64,000 nt of DNA from Chalciporus piperatus (lineage: Eukaryota; Basidiomycota; Agaricomycetes; Boletales; Boletaceae), in contig JBBPTG010000013.1 in assembly GCA_038093975.1 (NCBI GenBank), positions 1-64,000 on the forward strand. Reading direction: 5' to 3'. Below the pieces are notes generated by a model that made no database searches, was not told where the DNA came from, and saw nothing but the letters and a program-made list of their open reading frames with translations. Positions 10,366 to 22,683 of this stretch are shown here, piece by piece. Within the stretch, counting starts at the first letter, position 1; each line of letters starts with the position of its first letter. A program made the position numbers and the translations under genes.

Positions 10366-13130
10366 CTATAGCAGCTCGTGCAGGACTTGATCATAACGAT
10401 GAGGTAAATGAGAACTGTTATCATGAAGTTGTTAGCGAACCATGCGGAGACGAGTACGGAACGCTTACCTGAGCATCTTTCTGGAAAAAACGATCTGCGA
10501 AAAGACTTTCTCAGTATCCAGTACCTCGAATAGTCTGATCTTCCCCTCTGCCTTCTCAGAGCCCGGGGATAACACTCTCTGTGAATGAGGCAAGTCACCG
10601 TCTCTCCGGGCCCAAAAGACGCGACCAGGAGGAAACAAATCCGCCATCTGCATGTTCCCTTCGAGGGTTTTTCTCATCGCCAAAAACTAAAACAGGCAAA
10701 AGATTGATAAATATCAAGTCCAATCGGGAGCATACTGAGCTACTCACCCATGACATGTCCTCCGAAGTACCATTTCCGCTCTTCCACCGCCTCGTGCGAT
10801 CAGTCACGACGGAGTATCCATCCTTCCCATCCTTGTCATTGGCGTCACAGAGCCATAGGGCTGCGTTACGGATATCACGGACGGAACCCAACGATAACCG
10901 GGATACGATGTCGTCCGAGTATACAAATGAGACGATCAATTTAGATGCTAGCCGACTCAAGGCCGCATCAACGAAGCATCTAGGTCATCAGAGTTAAAGG
11001 TATTCTTGAGGTGTGAAAATATCGACATACGGGGGCGCTATGCAGTACGCAGAGACTGGGCGGCCAACGGGAAGCCCACTGGACGCAACAGTGAGGCAGG
11101 TGGTGGAGTCTGCCCACATCTTTGGACAAATCAATATGCGCGTCTGAACGAATATCTAGAATTACTCACCAGAGCCAAGAGCGCAGCCACACCAGCTCCA
11201 AGTGAGTGTCCACACAGAATCAGTTCTACATCCGCCACGATCAGAAAACGTCGGAAACGGATTTGGTGGCCGTCAGCATGAGGGGAGATCGTCCGATCGA
11301 TGTACGAACCATAGCCAGGATTTCGGCTTAGTGCATCCTTTACAGCAAGATGTACCGGTTTTCCAATCTCGCCCATTACCCTTGCCATGCGGAGCATACC
11401 ACCATGCACATGGTATCGTGGATATTGATCCGTCGGTGAGAATAACGAGGGGCGCCTGCGGTGCTGGGGCCTTCCTGACTCTGGGAATGGGACTTTCTCG
11501 TTGGGATGATGATCGGTTGATGGACTGGATGCCGGTTTGAATTCCACAGGTTCGCAGGCCAAGTCAACTGCTAGCTCATTAAGGGACATGGTACCTGTGA
11601 TTATGAATTGAGTTCAGTGCCCTTGTCAATCGACCCGATCTGAATTTCTACAAATCATACGCACCGCGAAGGACGAGAACAACCTGGCAACGATCATGAT
11701 CAGTAAGCACCCAGAATCTGGGCATTTGGCGTTCAACGCCGACTACGGCGGTGGCACGCATGCGAGCCCGCACGTTTTCAGTGTCCAATGGTTCACCGTG
11801 AACTGATCTTTCAAAGATCTCCTTGTCGTGCTTTCCCAGAAAAACATCCCACCACGAATACTCTATGTCATCGTCTGGTGAAGGTGAGGTAGATGTGCCC
11901 TCCATTTCGGCTTCCGACTCATTAATGGCCTTTGCGAGTTGTGCTTCCTCGGCCTCCTTCTCGTTGGATGCAGTCGGGGCTTTCGCGCGTGCAGAGGGAG
12001 GGGCGAATAGCGGCGATACGCCAAAAAACAAAAGACTCGCGCCACCATATCCAGCAAGAACCATCTTGGAAAATCGGCGCAGGTTCTTTTTCACTTCTTC
12101 GGGAGATTTGGTGCAGGGTTCTGGTCTCGCATCACTCAACTTCGAGGACGAAATTGATGAGACAGACAACCGAGAAAGTACGCTCGTGGATCGTTTTCTT
12201 GGGCTAGTGTTTGGGGGTGCTTCGCCGATATCAGCAGAGATGAGTTGACCACGATGGCCAGGGAATATGAGATCCGAGGTAACACGGACACGCGAAGGCA
12301 CGCGTGTTAGTTGAGGTGTGGTTGGAGGAGGATGTACCTGGATCTCGCGAAGGTATGGTGACCATTGTGATTCGTGGTGTTCCTGGGTGACACCCTGGAG
12401 GGCAACCCAAGCGATGAGCGCTCTGGCGACCTCTGTGATGCCATATTTCTTGTGTGGTATAGTCTCGCTCGGAGTGGGATTGTCCCATTCTCTCTTGACG
12501 AGATCGATGAACGGAGCCAACGAAAAGGATGCTTCACTGCTCCCCGGGAATATGATCGACAAGACGTCGATTGAGCCATGTGCAGCGCGAAGAGAGGCAG
12601 AGGAGATACACTCTCCGAGGTATATTTGGGCAAGTGTAAGTGTTTCGGCGAAGTTGATCGCACTCGAGACGGCGCCTTCGATGACGGGAGCGGTGACTTG
12701 GGTCCGACCGAGCACAGCGTGATCGAAAGCTGAGGCTGTGGCTACGACGGTGCTGGAGGCCACATTGCGAATGAGGGAGAACTAAGTACGAGATGTATCA
12801 GCTGGGACGGAAACTTGATCGAGATAAATTGGCCCAGGGAGCATACCCCAAGTCTGGTTGTTCCCTTTACGGCGGAGAACGCGACGGAGGTCACTGTGGA
12901 AGCGAGGTCCACGCTGCGCCGTCCGTATCTCTCCCAGTCGTAGTGCATTGTTGGGTTGAGGAGGAGATGAGATGTAGACCCAAACCTGAGTCCATGCCAG
13001 TGCTCAGCGCCAATTGGCCCCACGTAACTTACACTGGTAGTAGACCCTCTGAGACTGTCCGTAAAGAGATCAAAGTCGAGGAAGCGAACAAGACTTGCGC
13101 GTGATTTACTACTGTTTCTCCGAACATCAT
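10366..13130 (-). CDS. Class 3 lipase, sn-1-type diacylglycerol lipase family
   Basis: Alpha/beta-hydrolase expected to release a fatty acid from diacylglycerol or related lipids. Exon 1 is 13130-13033, exon 2 12985-12847, and the long exon 3 starts at 12781. Later exons carry LRGTMSLNELAVDL, HVHGGMLRMA, the nucleophile elbow CGHSLGAGVAAL (Ser in GHSLG), the WADSTTCLTV strand, LIVSFVYSDDIVSRL with the likely catalytic Asp, and the C-terminal RLFEVLDTEKVFSQIVFS. The last coding exon ends LPHRYDQVLHELL. A hydrophobic stretch (GYGGASLLFFGVSPLF) inside a basic, Ser-rich insert may contact membranes. The start ATG at 13130 is only 51 bp from that of ICP55 on the other strand. Confidence 0.88.
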
Positions 13131-13181
13131 CCGAACCAGAATTATATTTCCCTAAAAAAATCAGAATTGCCTCCTCGATTT
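13131..13181. promoter_or_regulatory. 51-bp head-to-head gap between lipase and ICP55 start codons
   Basis: The two ATGs face away from each other with 51 bp between them, including a run of seven A. Both 5' leaders must either be very short or overlap the neighbouring gene. Confidence 0.7.
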
Positions 13182-15552
13182 ATGACGCCAATGTCTTCAA
13201 GCTGGCGGGCGCTGCAAAGACTCCAGGTCGGACCTGTCGCAGGCATTGCAGTCAGGGGGCGACATACAGCGTGTTCGCGAACTGCCCTTCGCTCGTTCGC
13301 TACAGAGGCGCCCCTCGACGACGAGCTCAAACCCTCAAATTACGGCCAACCACTCTTCCAGTCTCACCCTCACCTACGTGAGCTTCTCGTCTCATCTTAC
13401 ATCCCCGAGACTCTGATTCAACAACTGCCAAGTGAGACCACACGAACTGACGCCTGGCATACCCGTCGAGGAATATGAGACAAGGCGCATGCAGCTCATG
13501 GACAGTCTCCCTGCCGATTCCGTCGTGGTTTCAGTTGCTGCACCAATCAAGTACATGAGCGCAAGTACGTAGCATTGCATCCCATCCTGTAGGCTCCTAA
13601 TGTCTTCCAAAGATATCTTGTAGGTTCTCTCGACAGTCTCACCTCGTCAGCGCTATTGAACGCCGATGTAGTTACAAGTTCCGTCAGGCATCAGACTTCT
13701 GGTACCTAACGGGCTTCGAAGAACCAGATGCGGCCGTCATCCTCGGTGAGCACGTGTGTAATCAAGAAAGTAGTGGGTATGATGCTGAAATCCTGAGCCA
13801 GAGAAGACCTCGACCTCCCGTGGTTATCGAATGACGCTGTTCTCTAATGGCAAAGATTCTCTTAAAGAGAAGTGGGAAGGTGCCAGGTACTGGGCGCAAC
13901 CGTTATTGCCTGTATTCGTTCACTCATGTTTCCTGACATTCCTAGGACGGGCTTCAGTGATGCCTTGAGCATATTCAAAGCAGATGATGCAAGATCCATC
14001 CAAACATTCCCTAGTCAACTAAAGTCACTTGCTAGCATTTACTCCAACATATATATCGACATACCCAGATCATCCTCGAAGCGTCAGCCGCGGACTGCCA
14101 AGTCTCTGTTGCGATATCTTTCTCCAGCTGTGAAACCCAAGTCAGAATACGAATCAGTGGTGGACTCCTTGTCAAGTTCGCGAAGGCATGACTTGGCACC
14201 ACATGTTGCTAAACTGCGGGCAATCAAGAGCAACCGAGAACAACAGGTCATGCGGGCTGCTGCCGATATTAGCGGACGTGCTCTCGCCAAGGTCAATCGA
14301 TTAGCTTTCGACAAGTTCCGGGCGCTGAAGAGGTGCTATACCTTTACAGACGATGCGATTTACTCGGCCAGGGATATCTGAAAGTGCAATTGCAGCCCAT
14401 TTTGAATACCTCTGCTGTCTCTCTGGCTCACAACGCCTTGCCTACGTCCCTGTCGTTGCATCAGGGTACCAGCTAACCTTACTTTTGTGTGGATATTTGG
14501 TTGACCTCCTTGTTAGGCCCAACGCGCTTATCATACACTATACCTCCAATAATCAGATGGTTCAGGACAACGAGATGATTCTGATGGACGCAGGTTGCGA
14601 GTACAAGTTAGTGCAAGACCCTTGATTATGCCGTTTCAGATTCCTGACCTGTTCCAGTGGTTATGCCTCAGATATCAGTCAGTTCCCAGATTCCTCGCAT
14701 GTTGGTGCCTCACTCTGACCGTTCTAACCCGTCCAGCGCGTACCTATCCTGCGTCAGGGACGTTCACGGATCCCCAGAAAGACCTCTACACGGCTGTGCT
14801 GAATGCCCAGAAAGAACTGATTACTCTCTGTACCGAAACTGCCGAACTTAATCTTCATCAACTCCACCGCAAGTCATGCGAACTTCTACGAATCGAATTG
14901 AACCAGATCGGGTTTAACTTGCATACGGGAGATTTGGAAAGAATTTTGTACCCGCACTTCTTGAGCCATCCGATCGGCATAGGTATGTCTTATCTTTTTG
15001 TTCTTCTATTGTTGTACCCGGAGCATACAAGGGTTGGTGGCTGTTGATGGGAGCTGATCACATAACCCGGACCAGATTTGCACGAGTCGGCACACCTTGA
15101 CCGCGCCGAGTGGTAAGTTTTTAAGTTTTGTGGCGTGTCAGATTCATTTAACGGACAATAAACACGCGTGCCAGTTTGAAGACAGGAATGGTCATCACGG
15201 TAGAGCCAGGTTGTTCCGTTTGCCCTTGTTCAGGATGATATCACCGTTCCTAAAGCTTATTCAACAAGGGATTTACGTACCGCCAACACCGCAGTTCCCG
15301 AAGGCTTTCCATAACATGGGCATCCGGATTGAGGTTAGTGGCCGCATCTCGCTTGTATGTTCCGTGTTTATGTCTTCAAGGACGAAGTCCTTGTCGGGAA
15401 GGAAAACCCTGTCATCTTGAGTGTTGCGGCACCTAAAGAGGTTTGTCTTATCTCTGTCATGGTTCCGAACAATAACGGATTGTTTCGGCAACATTTAGAT
15501 CGTAGACGTAGAGGGAGCATGTCAAGGACAATTGGGACTAGAGCCCTTCTAG
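13182..15552 (+). CDS. ICP55: Intermediate-cleaving / Xaa-Pro aminopeptidase 3 (ICP55), mitochondrial
   Basis: Metallopeptidase of the M24 family that trims one residue from mitochondrial proteins after MPP cleavage. The N terminus is Arg/Ser-rich with no early acid (WRALQRLQ, RGRHTACSRTALRSFA), a mitochondrial presequence. The aminopeptidase-P N domain holds SANIFYKFRQASDFWYLTGF and YRMTLF. The catalytic domain keeps all five metal ligands: Asp in MDAGCEY, Asp in YASDIT, His in HFLSHPIGI, Glu in VITVEPG and Glu in GIRIEDE. Two exons are tiny: 7 nt at 13613-13619, and 20 nt at 14658-14677, which carries the second metal-ligand Asp. Both are required to keep the frame. The stop is at 15550-15552. 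Confidence 0.93.
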
Positions 15553-15638
15553 GATATCTTGTTGTGACCTGTCATGGATACCACCACCAGCATCTGATCA
15601 CGTCTAGCTTTTGTAACGTTCAATTTAACCCTTTCCTC

Positions 15639-18076
15639 TCAATCTACCGTCTCCAGGGCCTTGAGGATTTGCTCCCGCCTCAACCACTTCTCCTCAGGGG
15701 TAAAGTACCAGCTGATGAGCGCGAAGATGGAGATAGCTATGAAAATGACGACAGCCTACAACCTCAAGTCAGCCGAAGTGTCCTCGATGGACTGAAATGG
15801 TCGCTCACAAAGTTGAAAGTTTGAGCAGTGACCGGGAAGTAAAAGGGAGAGATATCGACCTGTGATCGTGATTAGTGACATATTTGCCTCTGACGGTCAG
15901 AGATAAGAGAGACACATACAGCGAAAACAAGGGCATTGAAAGCGGCCGCGCAGATGTAGAACGGCTTCGCATATTTGCCTAGTCTGAAATAAGAGGACTG
16001 GAATCGGTCGGGCGTCATAATAAGCCTGAGCAGGGCGATAAGCCCGTAAGCGGCGATGGTGGGCACAGCACCAGCTGATACCAGTGACGTGAACGCAACT
16101 TGACTAGGCAAGATCGTACAGAGGAGAGCCGCTGCGAAGATAAAGATGACGGTGATCGCATTACGCGGTTGTCCCTCGGAGTCGACTTGACCGATCCATC
16201 CAGACAACGGCAGAACACCGTCACGAGCAACTGCAAACACCAGACGGGAAGAAGCAACAATAACCACCGTTGTGTTCTAAGAACCAAATAAGTGGAATGA
16301 AAACATGAGCGAAGATTTGCTTTCATACCATAATCAGGCCAAGAACAGCGATAAGCGTCATGAAGATGCTGGCTTTCTTTCCCAAAGCAAGGGCATAAAT
16401 CTGGACGAATGGCTGGGGCGCATTCAACGCGAAGACAGTATCGAGGTCGGGAGTGCAGAATAAAAAGAGGATAGTCGTGATAAATCCGAGGACTCCAGTC
16501 GCGATCGCACTCCAAAGAATTCCCTTTCCTGCAACGACACTGTATAGAACAGATCAGCACATACTATATTGCTAGTCTCGGTACACACCTAGCATTTTTC
16601 GTTTCTTCGGCGATGTGTCCGGATGCATCGAATCCGGTTAGGGTTCCAGCGGTAAAAAGGCTATTCGGAAAGCTCTGATCAACACTTGGAAACGGACCAA
16701 GGCATGTCGAGCACCCACTATGACATGATCCAGTTCCATCCCGGGGAAGCGCCAGTCCCATTGTCTGATCAGATATTAGTGGGGCTACGCGTTTCACAAA
16801 AAATTGACTCACATGGCATAGTGAACACCTCTGAGGCGGTACGGAATCCATAAGTTTTCGAAACTCCGATAGGGAGCCAGATGAGGCACAATAAAAAGTC
16901 GAGCATTAATAGAGCGACCGAGAACTTGAAAACGCCAGAGTAAAGTCTCGGAGGGAGGTAATTGATCGCCACAGAAACTACTAGCATCAGTTCCGAGAGC
17001 ACCCAGATAAATGCCCGCCATTTAATGTTCGAGTTACTAACGCCACCAGGGAAGTCGATTTCCCAGACGGCCAATTGTGAGACAATGTAGTTGGCGGTGG
17101 TCTAAGAAAACGATTGGGATGCAATTCTGGTTGAGTGGAAACTGGACCTACCTGACAATTGCTTGCAGTGAACGTCATCCACGCAGTGCAAGCCCACCAT
17201 GCAACCAGGAAGCCGAAAAACCTCGCGTATTTCGGCCCAGCACTCTCAGCGGCCCAAATGTATATAGAGCCGCTGAGAGGCAATGCAGAACAAATTTCCG
17301 CCAGGACTGCGGCGGTGATGACCATGAAAACGATCGTGACGAGATAGGACGACCTATTAGAGGGATTCTCAAGGCTGGAACTATCGTGGGTGATGATGGT
17401 AAATACCAGACAGCAGCAGGACCCCCTGCCAAAAGACCGAGGAACAAGACCGAACTGAAATTAGAGGTAAATGTCTGATAAATCATAAATAGTGCTTCGA
17501 CATACCGAACACCCCCGATGAAGTTAAGAGCGACAAAGCTGGCAGCGAAACTCTCGATAAGATGCCAGCTGCGGTGGAGTTGCTGGATGCAACTTAAGCG
17601 ACCATAGTTAAGATACTAGCACGTCTTCCTTACCTGTTTGTATCCAAGCTTGCTCTGAAAAAAAAAGAATCAAAATGTCAGTCATGCACGTTTTGCTCCC
17701 GTAGGAGCGGTAGTAGTGGGCGACACTGGGGGCTTCCCTACGCAGGTATGAGCGCTGTTCAGGTTCAAGCGGTGTGATCTCAATCCCCGACGCGTCTTCC
17801 TCAGAGTACTCGAGAGATGCACCACGCAGTGCTTCGACTCAGAGTCAGCAATCGGGGATACCCGCAGCCCGTCCCAGTTCACAACTATAAACCGACGTTA
17901 CCGATTGTGAGTAATGTTTTGGGAGCGCATCATCCTGCAAGGTCATTTCCCTTGGTCTCGCAAAGGCGCATTACCAATTGCAAGGCGTCTCTGTCTTCTG
18001 TGGAAGCCTGTTCATTGTCGATTCCGATAGGGTTTTGAACGGGTTTTCGGTTATCTGTGCTCGACTCGGAGGACAT
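15639..18076 (-). CDS. Amino-acid/GABA permease (APC superfamily, UGA4/choline type)
   Basis: Twelve-helix plasma- or vacuolar-membrane transporter for GABA, choline or amino acids. The start is MSSESSTDNRKPVQNPIGID at 18076, followed by short exons (LPKHYSQS). Diagnostic segments appear in order: LLAGGPAAVWY, YIWAAESAGPKYARFFGFLV with WWACTAWMTFTASNCQ, TLTGFDASGHIAEETKNA (the APC substrate-site signature), VIVASSRLVFAVARDGVLP, and near the end SWYFTPEEKWLRREQIL. Many introns of about 50-60 nt interrupt it. The stop (TGA) is at 15641-15639, only 86 bp from the ICP55 stop, so the two transcripts converge and probably overlap at their 3' ends. Confidence 0.88.
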
Positions 18077-18210
18077 GGTGATAAGATGGGGAAAAAAAAG
18101 CAAGCATTGACGTCTGTGTGATTGTGGTATAAATACAGTGATGTAGTTTGTACGTAATTCCGATACAATGCACCGATGAGTCAATGTCACACATGACCGG
18201 TCTGACCAGT

Positions 18211-21200
18211 TCACGAGATGTTCAGACGCTGCATCGTCGGCGCGTCAAGACAGCGGGCACCCGAAATAAAGAAACACGCACCGGTTTCAAGGCTTTGATG
18301 AGAAGCCACTCTTCATTAGAGACATCTGCCTTGAATGTAGACTGAGCGAGATCAGTCAGCGTGCAGGTACGCCAAGTCAAATAAATGGTTTTACCTTGAG
18401 CACGTCAATACTCTGCCTCGTGATATGGCTCAGAAGGTCGTCATTGTCGTCGAAGTGGCGGCCAAACATTTTGGCTGACTGATATACGGCATGTTCAATT
18501 TTAACCGCCACTCCTCCTCCCGCCTGCGATTTCTTGACAATCTGAAATAAAGGGAATGTCAACGCCTCGGTTACTGGAGAGAACCAGATAGCTTTCAACT
18601 AACCTCATGCGATTTGTGGTTAATTTCCAATGAAGTTCTGCGTAGAGGTTCGTTAGGAAAGACACTGAATCAAAGATGTAAAACTCACATCTTCCCGAGA
18701 TCGATGATATCTTTCTTCTGGGTAACTGGGTCGACTTTCACAACACAGATAGGTGTACCAATTCGCAACGTTCCATCCAAAATATCCACCCCGAGAATGA
18801 TGGGGTCTCGTTTACAAAATGCGGCAATGACCTTCAAGCGACAAGGCCAAACCGCTTGAGGTGCGGCGTCCCGACGTTTGGCCTCCAGTATCTCGTTGTT
18901 GTATGCAGTGAATGCATCAAACAAATGGTAGATGATATCGGCTAGAGGGGCGTAAGTCAGAGCATCTCAACACCAATCCCGGAGGTACCTTTGAATATCC
19001 TGATGCCCATCTCATCCGCCAACCTTTCGGCATCTTTGTCGACAGGGACATCAAAGGCCAGGACAACAGCGAGTTCCTTGGCCCTCTCGAGCATTGTAGC
19101 CGTACGCATAATGTCCTTCTTATGGACAGGCCCGATGTTGATGCCAGATACGGGGATTTTGCTGACCTTCAAAAAATCGAGCAAAGCCTCGAGTGAGCCC
19201 AGCGTGCTCGCCTGAACGGAGACACCGCGACCGGATTTATCTATCGAGTTCAGCAGGGACGTAAGGTCGGACATGACTTCCTCCATCAAATCTGCTTCGT
19301 CATCATCGGGACCGACGACCAGAAGTCGTGAACCAGCAATGGCCTTCTCTAGATCCGTCCCAACAAGTTTGACACCAAGTGCCGCCTTAACTTCCTTGTG
19401 GTGCACGTAGGCCGACTACAATCAAACCAAAGGTCAGTGATAATACTTCAAGTTAGATGTTAGAGACAGTCGCAGACCTTAACACGTAGCTCGCGTAGAG
19501 GCTGAGGCGTGAGTAGAGCACGAACTTGAGTGACGATGGGCCCGTTAAGACCGCAAACCACAATTCGATCGCCCTCGTGTAGGATACCATTAGAAAGGAC
19601 GACATCGATGGTAGTTCCGAGACCTTCGACGACCTTGACTTCTAATACAGTGCATTCCAGCTCTGATAGATACATGAGGCGATCGCTCATGCGTTGTTGG
19701 GTCAGATTGATCAAAAGCATGATCATGTCCGGGACCCCCTCTCCTGTAATAGCAGAGGTGGGGACGAGCGAGACATTTCGAGCAAAGCTCTTGTTCTCGT
19801 AGTAGAGCACAGAGTTCAAACCTTGCTCAGCAAAGGCAAGTATGGTGGTCTGCACACGATTCTCGAACTCGCGCTGCACGGATGGCTTCTGTTTGGCCAA
19901 TGATTCCTGGAATGCACCATCTGGAGTTGGCTCCCACCCATACAGACGATCGATCTAAGCTAAATTAGGAAGGAGATACATGTATCAAGCAAAGGAAAAT
20001 ACCTTGTTCAGAGCGACGATGAAAGGTGTTTTGCGATCTCTGAGTAGGCGAAGGGACTCGAGCGTTTGTGGCTCAAGACCATGCTGCCGGCAAACCGTGA
20101 GCGTCGTTCTGCATCAAATCGAGGGATCATACCATAATATCGACGACGAGAATGGCGATGTTGCAAAGGGAACTTCCACGACTGCGCAGATTCGTAAAAG
20201 ATTCGTGGCCTGGTGTATCGATGACGAGCAGACCGGGAACTTTGTATTCTTGTTTCCCGTCCTGCAACGCGTTGTCAGATTAAAACGGACCACGATAGCC
20301 AATTACGGACCTTGTTTAACACCGCCGTTTTTGTCTTAATCGCGTCGACAGGGAAGTAAGTTGCACCGATCTGTTGCGTGATACCACCCGCTTCACCCTC
20401 CTGTACATTTGTTTGCCGGATCTAGTGGGATCATATGAGAATCAAGTTGGGAAATGACCAAGGATCCTTACCTTGTCGAGGAGTTTAGTCTTACCGGTGT
20501 CGACGTGACCCAAGATACAACAGATCGGACTGCGCAGGTCATCCTTACTACGTGCAGCAAGAGCAGCCTCATGTGCTTTTGCCCTGCGCTCAGCGGCTCC
20601 AGCCTTCTTCTGAGCAGCCAGGCGTTGTGCCTGCGTCATGCCATCGTCGGACTCCTCAGAGCTGTCCTCCGAATCGCTCTCCGAATCCTCTTCAGACGAA
20701 TCCTCTTCAGAGGAGTCTTCAGAGGATGAGTCCTCTGCGGGAGGCTTTGGAACGGAGTCCTGCTTAGTCGCGGGTTTCTTTGCCGTCCCGTTGACGGGCG
20801 ATTCTGTAGTAGATCCAACATTCAATAGCAAAAGGTAAGGAATTGAGACCACTAACCTACAGGCGTTGCAGCGGGCGTCGCGGGTGGAGGAACTGTTGGG
20901 CCTTGGGATTTGACGGAAGGAGCGCGTGCTTTGACAGGCTTGCTCTCGTGAGGGGGTGGCGGAGCAGTGTCTTCTTCCTCGCTGGACGCGTCCCACTCAT
21001 CCTTGACAGCGGCAGCTGGTGCGGGACTCTTGTCTTCCTCGTCACTGCTAGCGTCCCACTCATCCTTGACGTCATCATCTTTATCTGGGAGTTCGGCGGG
21101 AGCTGGAGCTGGAGAAGGGGATACAGGGACAGGAAGAGAGCTTGTTGTTGGGGCGGGGGATGTTGGGGCAGGTGATGCTGGGGTCGAATCCTTCTCTTTT

Positions 21201-22518
21201 CCAGATGGTAACTTCTTCTTGCGAGATCCATAGGAGAACTTTTTCCCTGGGACATCCCCACCGGACGCTTGTTGTAGACCTTCGATCTGTACTCCTGAGG
21301 CAATGAGAGCTTGCTTCCGTCGATCAGCAGCAGCTTTCTCCTCTTTTTGCTTCTTCGTCAATAAGCGTCCCTCTTTCTTGGCCTGCTCGCGTTTCATCTA
21401 TTGGACAGGTGAGGAAAACGTCGACGAGATTGATCGAATCTCAGGACATACTTTCTCTTTCTCCTTCTTTTTCTGCTTCTCCTCCTCCTTTCTCTTCTCC
21501 TCCTCTGCCGCAAGTCTTTCTTCTTCCTCGATGCGTCGCCTTTCCTCCTCTTCCCTACGCCTTTCCTCCTCTTCCAACCTCTTTTTTTCCTCCATCATCG
21601 CCTTCAGTGCACTGATTCCACCTTTCTTCTTGTTTGCGGTTGGTGCAGGCGCTGGAGCCGGAGCCGGAGCAGCAGCCTCGTCGTCCTTCTTACCTTTCTT
21701 CTTCTTCTTCTTCTTTGCGGCAGCTCCTCCACCCTCCTGACCCTCGCCTTCGCCCTCGTCCTCCTTCTCCGCCTGGGGTTCTGCGGGCGCTTGAGTGCCG
21801 GCAGGCACAGCTTCTGCAGCAGCAGCCTTCTTCACATCAGCCTGGGCCTTCTTTTTCGCCTGAGAGGGGTCAGAGACAAGATAGTGATTGGATGAGTAAA
21901 AAACCTTTTCTCGCTCCTTTTTGAGCTTCTCCTTCTCTTTTTTGGTGAGAACCTTCATACCATCGTTCGCACCGTCGTCTATATCCTTGTCGTCGTCATT
22001 TTGTGGTTCGGTATTTGGAGCCGTTGGGGCTGGGGTGGATATGAGTTCATCTGTGGAACAAAGATGGGTTCGCGTTTGCAGTGAATGATCAAGGAAACAC
22101 GGACCTGCAGCCTCCGCCACATCGTCATTCTGGGCCTTTCCTTTCTTCGCCTTACCCTTTTTACCCTTCGAAGTAGATGCTGTTATAGCAGCCTATAAGA
22201 ATTAACATATAGAATATCTTGACGATGTTGTGTCGACGTACCATCAAGCCGCCAAAGTCTTCGTTCTCGTCCACTTCGGGTGGGCCATCATCCTGGGTCG
22301 AGAGGGCGCTGAAAGCCGAGAGAGGGGCTCCTTTTTTCGGTGCGTAATCTTCATCGGCGTCACCGGGCTGATCTCCACCAAGATTGTTATTCGCGACGGA
22401 CTGGCCTACTTTGTCCCTGGTGCGGTACTGTCAACTTGATCGGGGTTCAGATCGCTCATCTTACTCACCAGTAATCGGCGTCATTTTCCTTGACCTTTTT
22501 CTTATTTTTCGGAGGCAT
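18211..22518 (-). CDS. Eukaryotic translation initiation factor 5B (eIF5B/FUN12)
   Basis: GTPase that joins the 60S subunit to the 48S complex and positions initiator tRNA. The N-terminal part is long and charged, with poly-Lys ([11 protein letters not shown]) and Glu/Arg-rich coiled-coil stretches and [15 protein letters not shown] acidic runs. The GTPase core shows GHVDTGKT (G1), [12 protein letters not shown] (switch I), DTPGHESF (G3) and [11 protein letters not shown] (G4); domain II and III elements follow ([22 protein letters not shown]), then domain IV ([34 protein letters not shown]). The last coding exon, 18228-18211, is only 18 nt (RLNIS and the stop) but matches the usual LKP-hydrophobic end. 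The first intron uses the acceptor that gives DYWDKVGQS; the nearer AG would create a stop. It shares a 165-bp promoter with ARL2. Confidence 0.95.
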
Positions 22519-22683
22519 GGCGAGTGATAGCTGTTAGATTTGAGCTGGGGTGGGTTGGGAATGGAAGAGATCGAGGGTACTTTCGTGGCAGACTCCGAGT
22601 GCCAGGTCACCGGAAGCATCGCTATCTTGCCGCGGTAATTACATAATGTCAGTCCTACTACTTACTAGCCAACTACCAGCACA
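22519..22683. promoter_or_regulatory. 165-bp divergent promoter of eIF5B (-) and ARL2 (+)
   Basis: The start codons of eIF5B (22518) and ARL2 (22684) face outward across 165 bp. No TATA box was seen. Confidence 0.6.

Noticed and set aside
12847..13130. Apparent one-base frameshift in the first two exons of the lipase gene
   Set aside because: A frame reading DLFTDSLRG in exon 1 seemed to clash with exon 2. Starting from the ATG at 13130 in a different frame, the donor at 13032 and acceptor at 12986 give a consistent phase, and all later exons follow without a shift.
20857..21740. Several long open frames antisense or out of frame to eIF5B, rich in Ser and Gly
   Set aside because: They mirror the Lys/Glu-rich low-complexity coding sequence of eIF5B and have no independent support.
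22380..22470. Premature stop in the second exon of eIF5B
   Set aside because: It appears only if the first AG is used. The AG ten bases further downstream gives DYWDKVGQS and an open frame.
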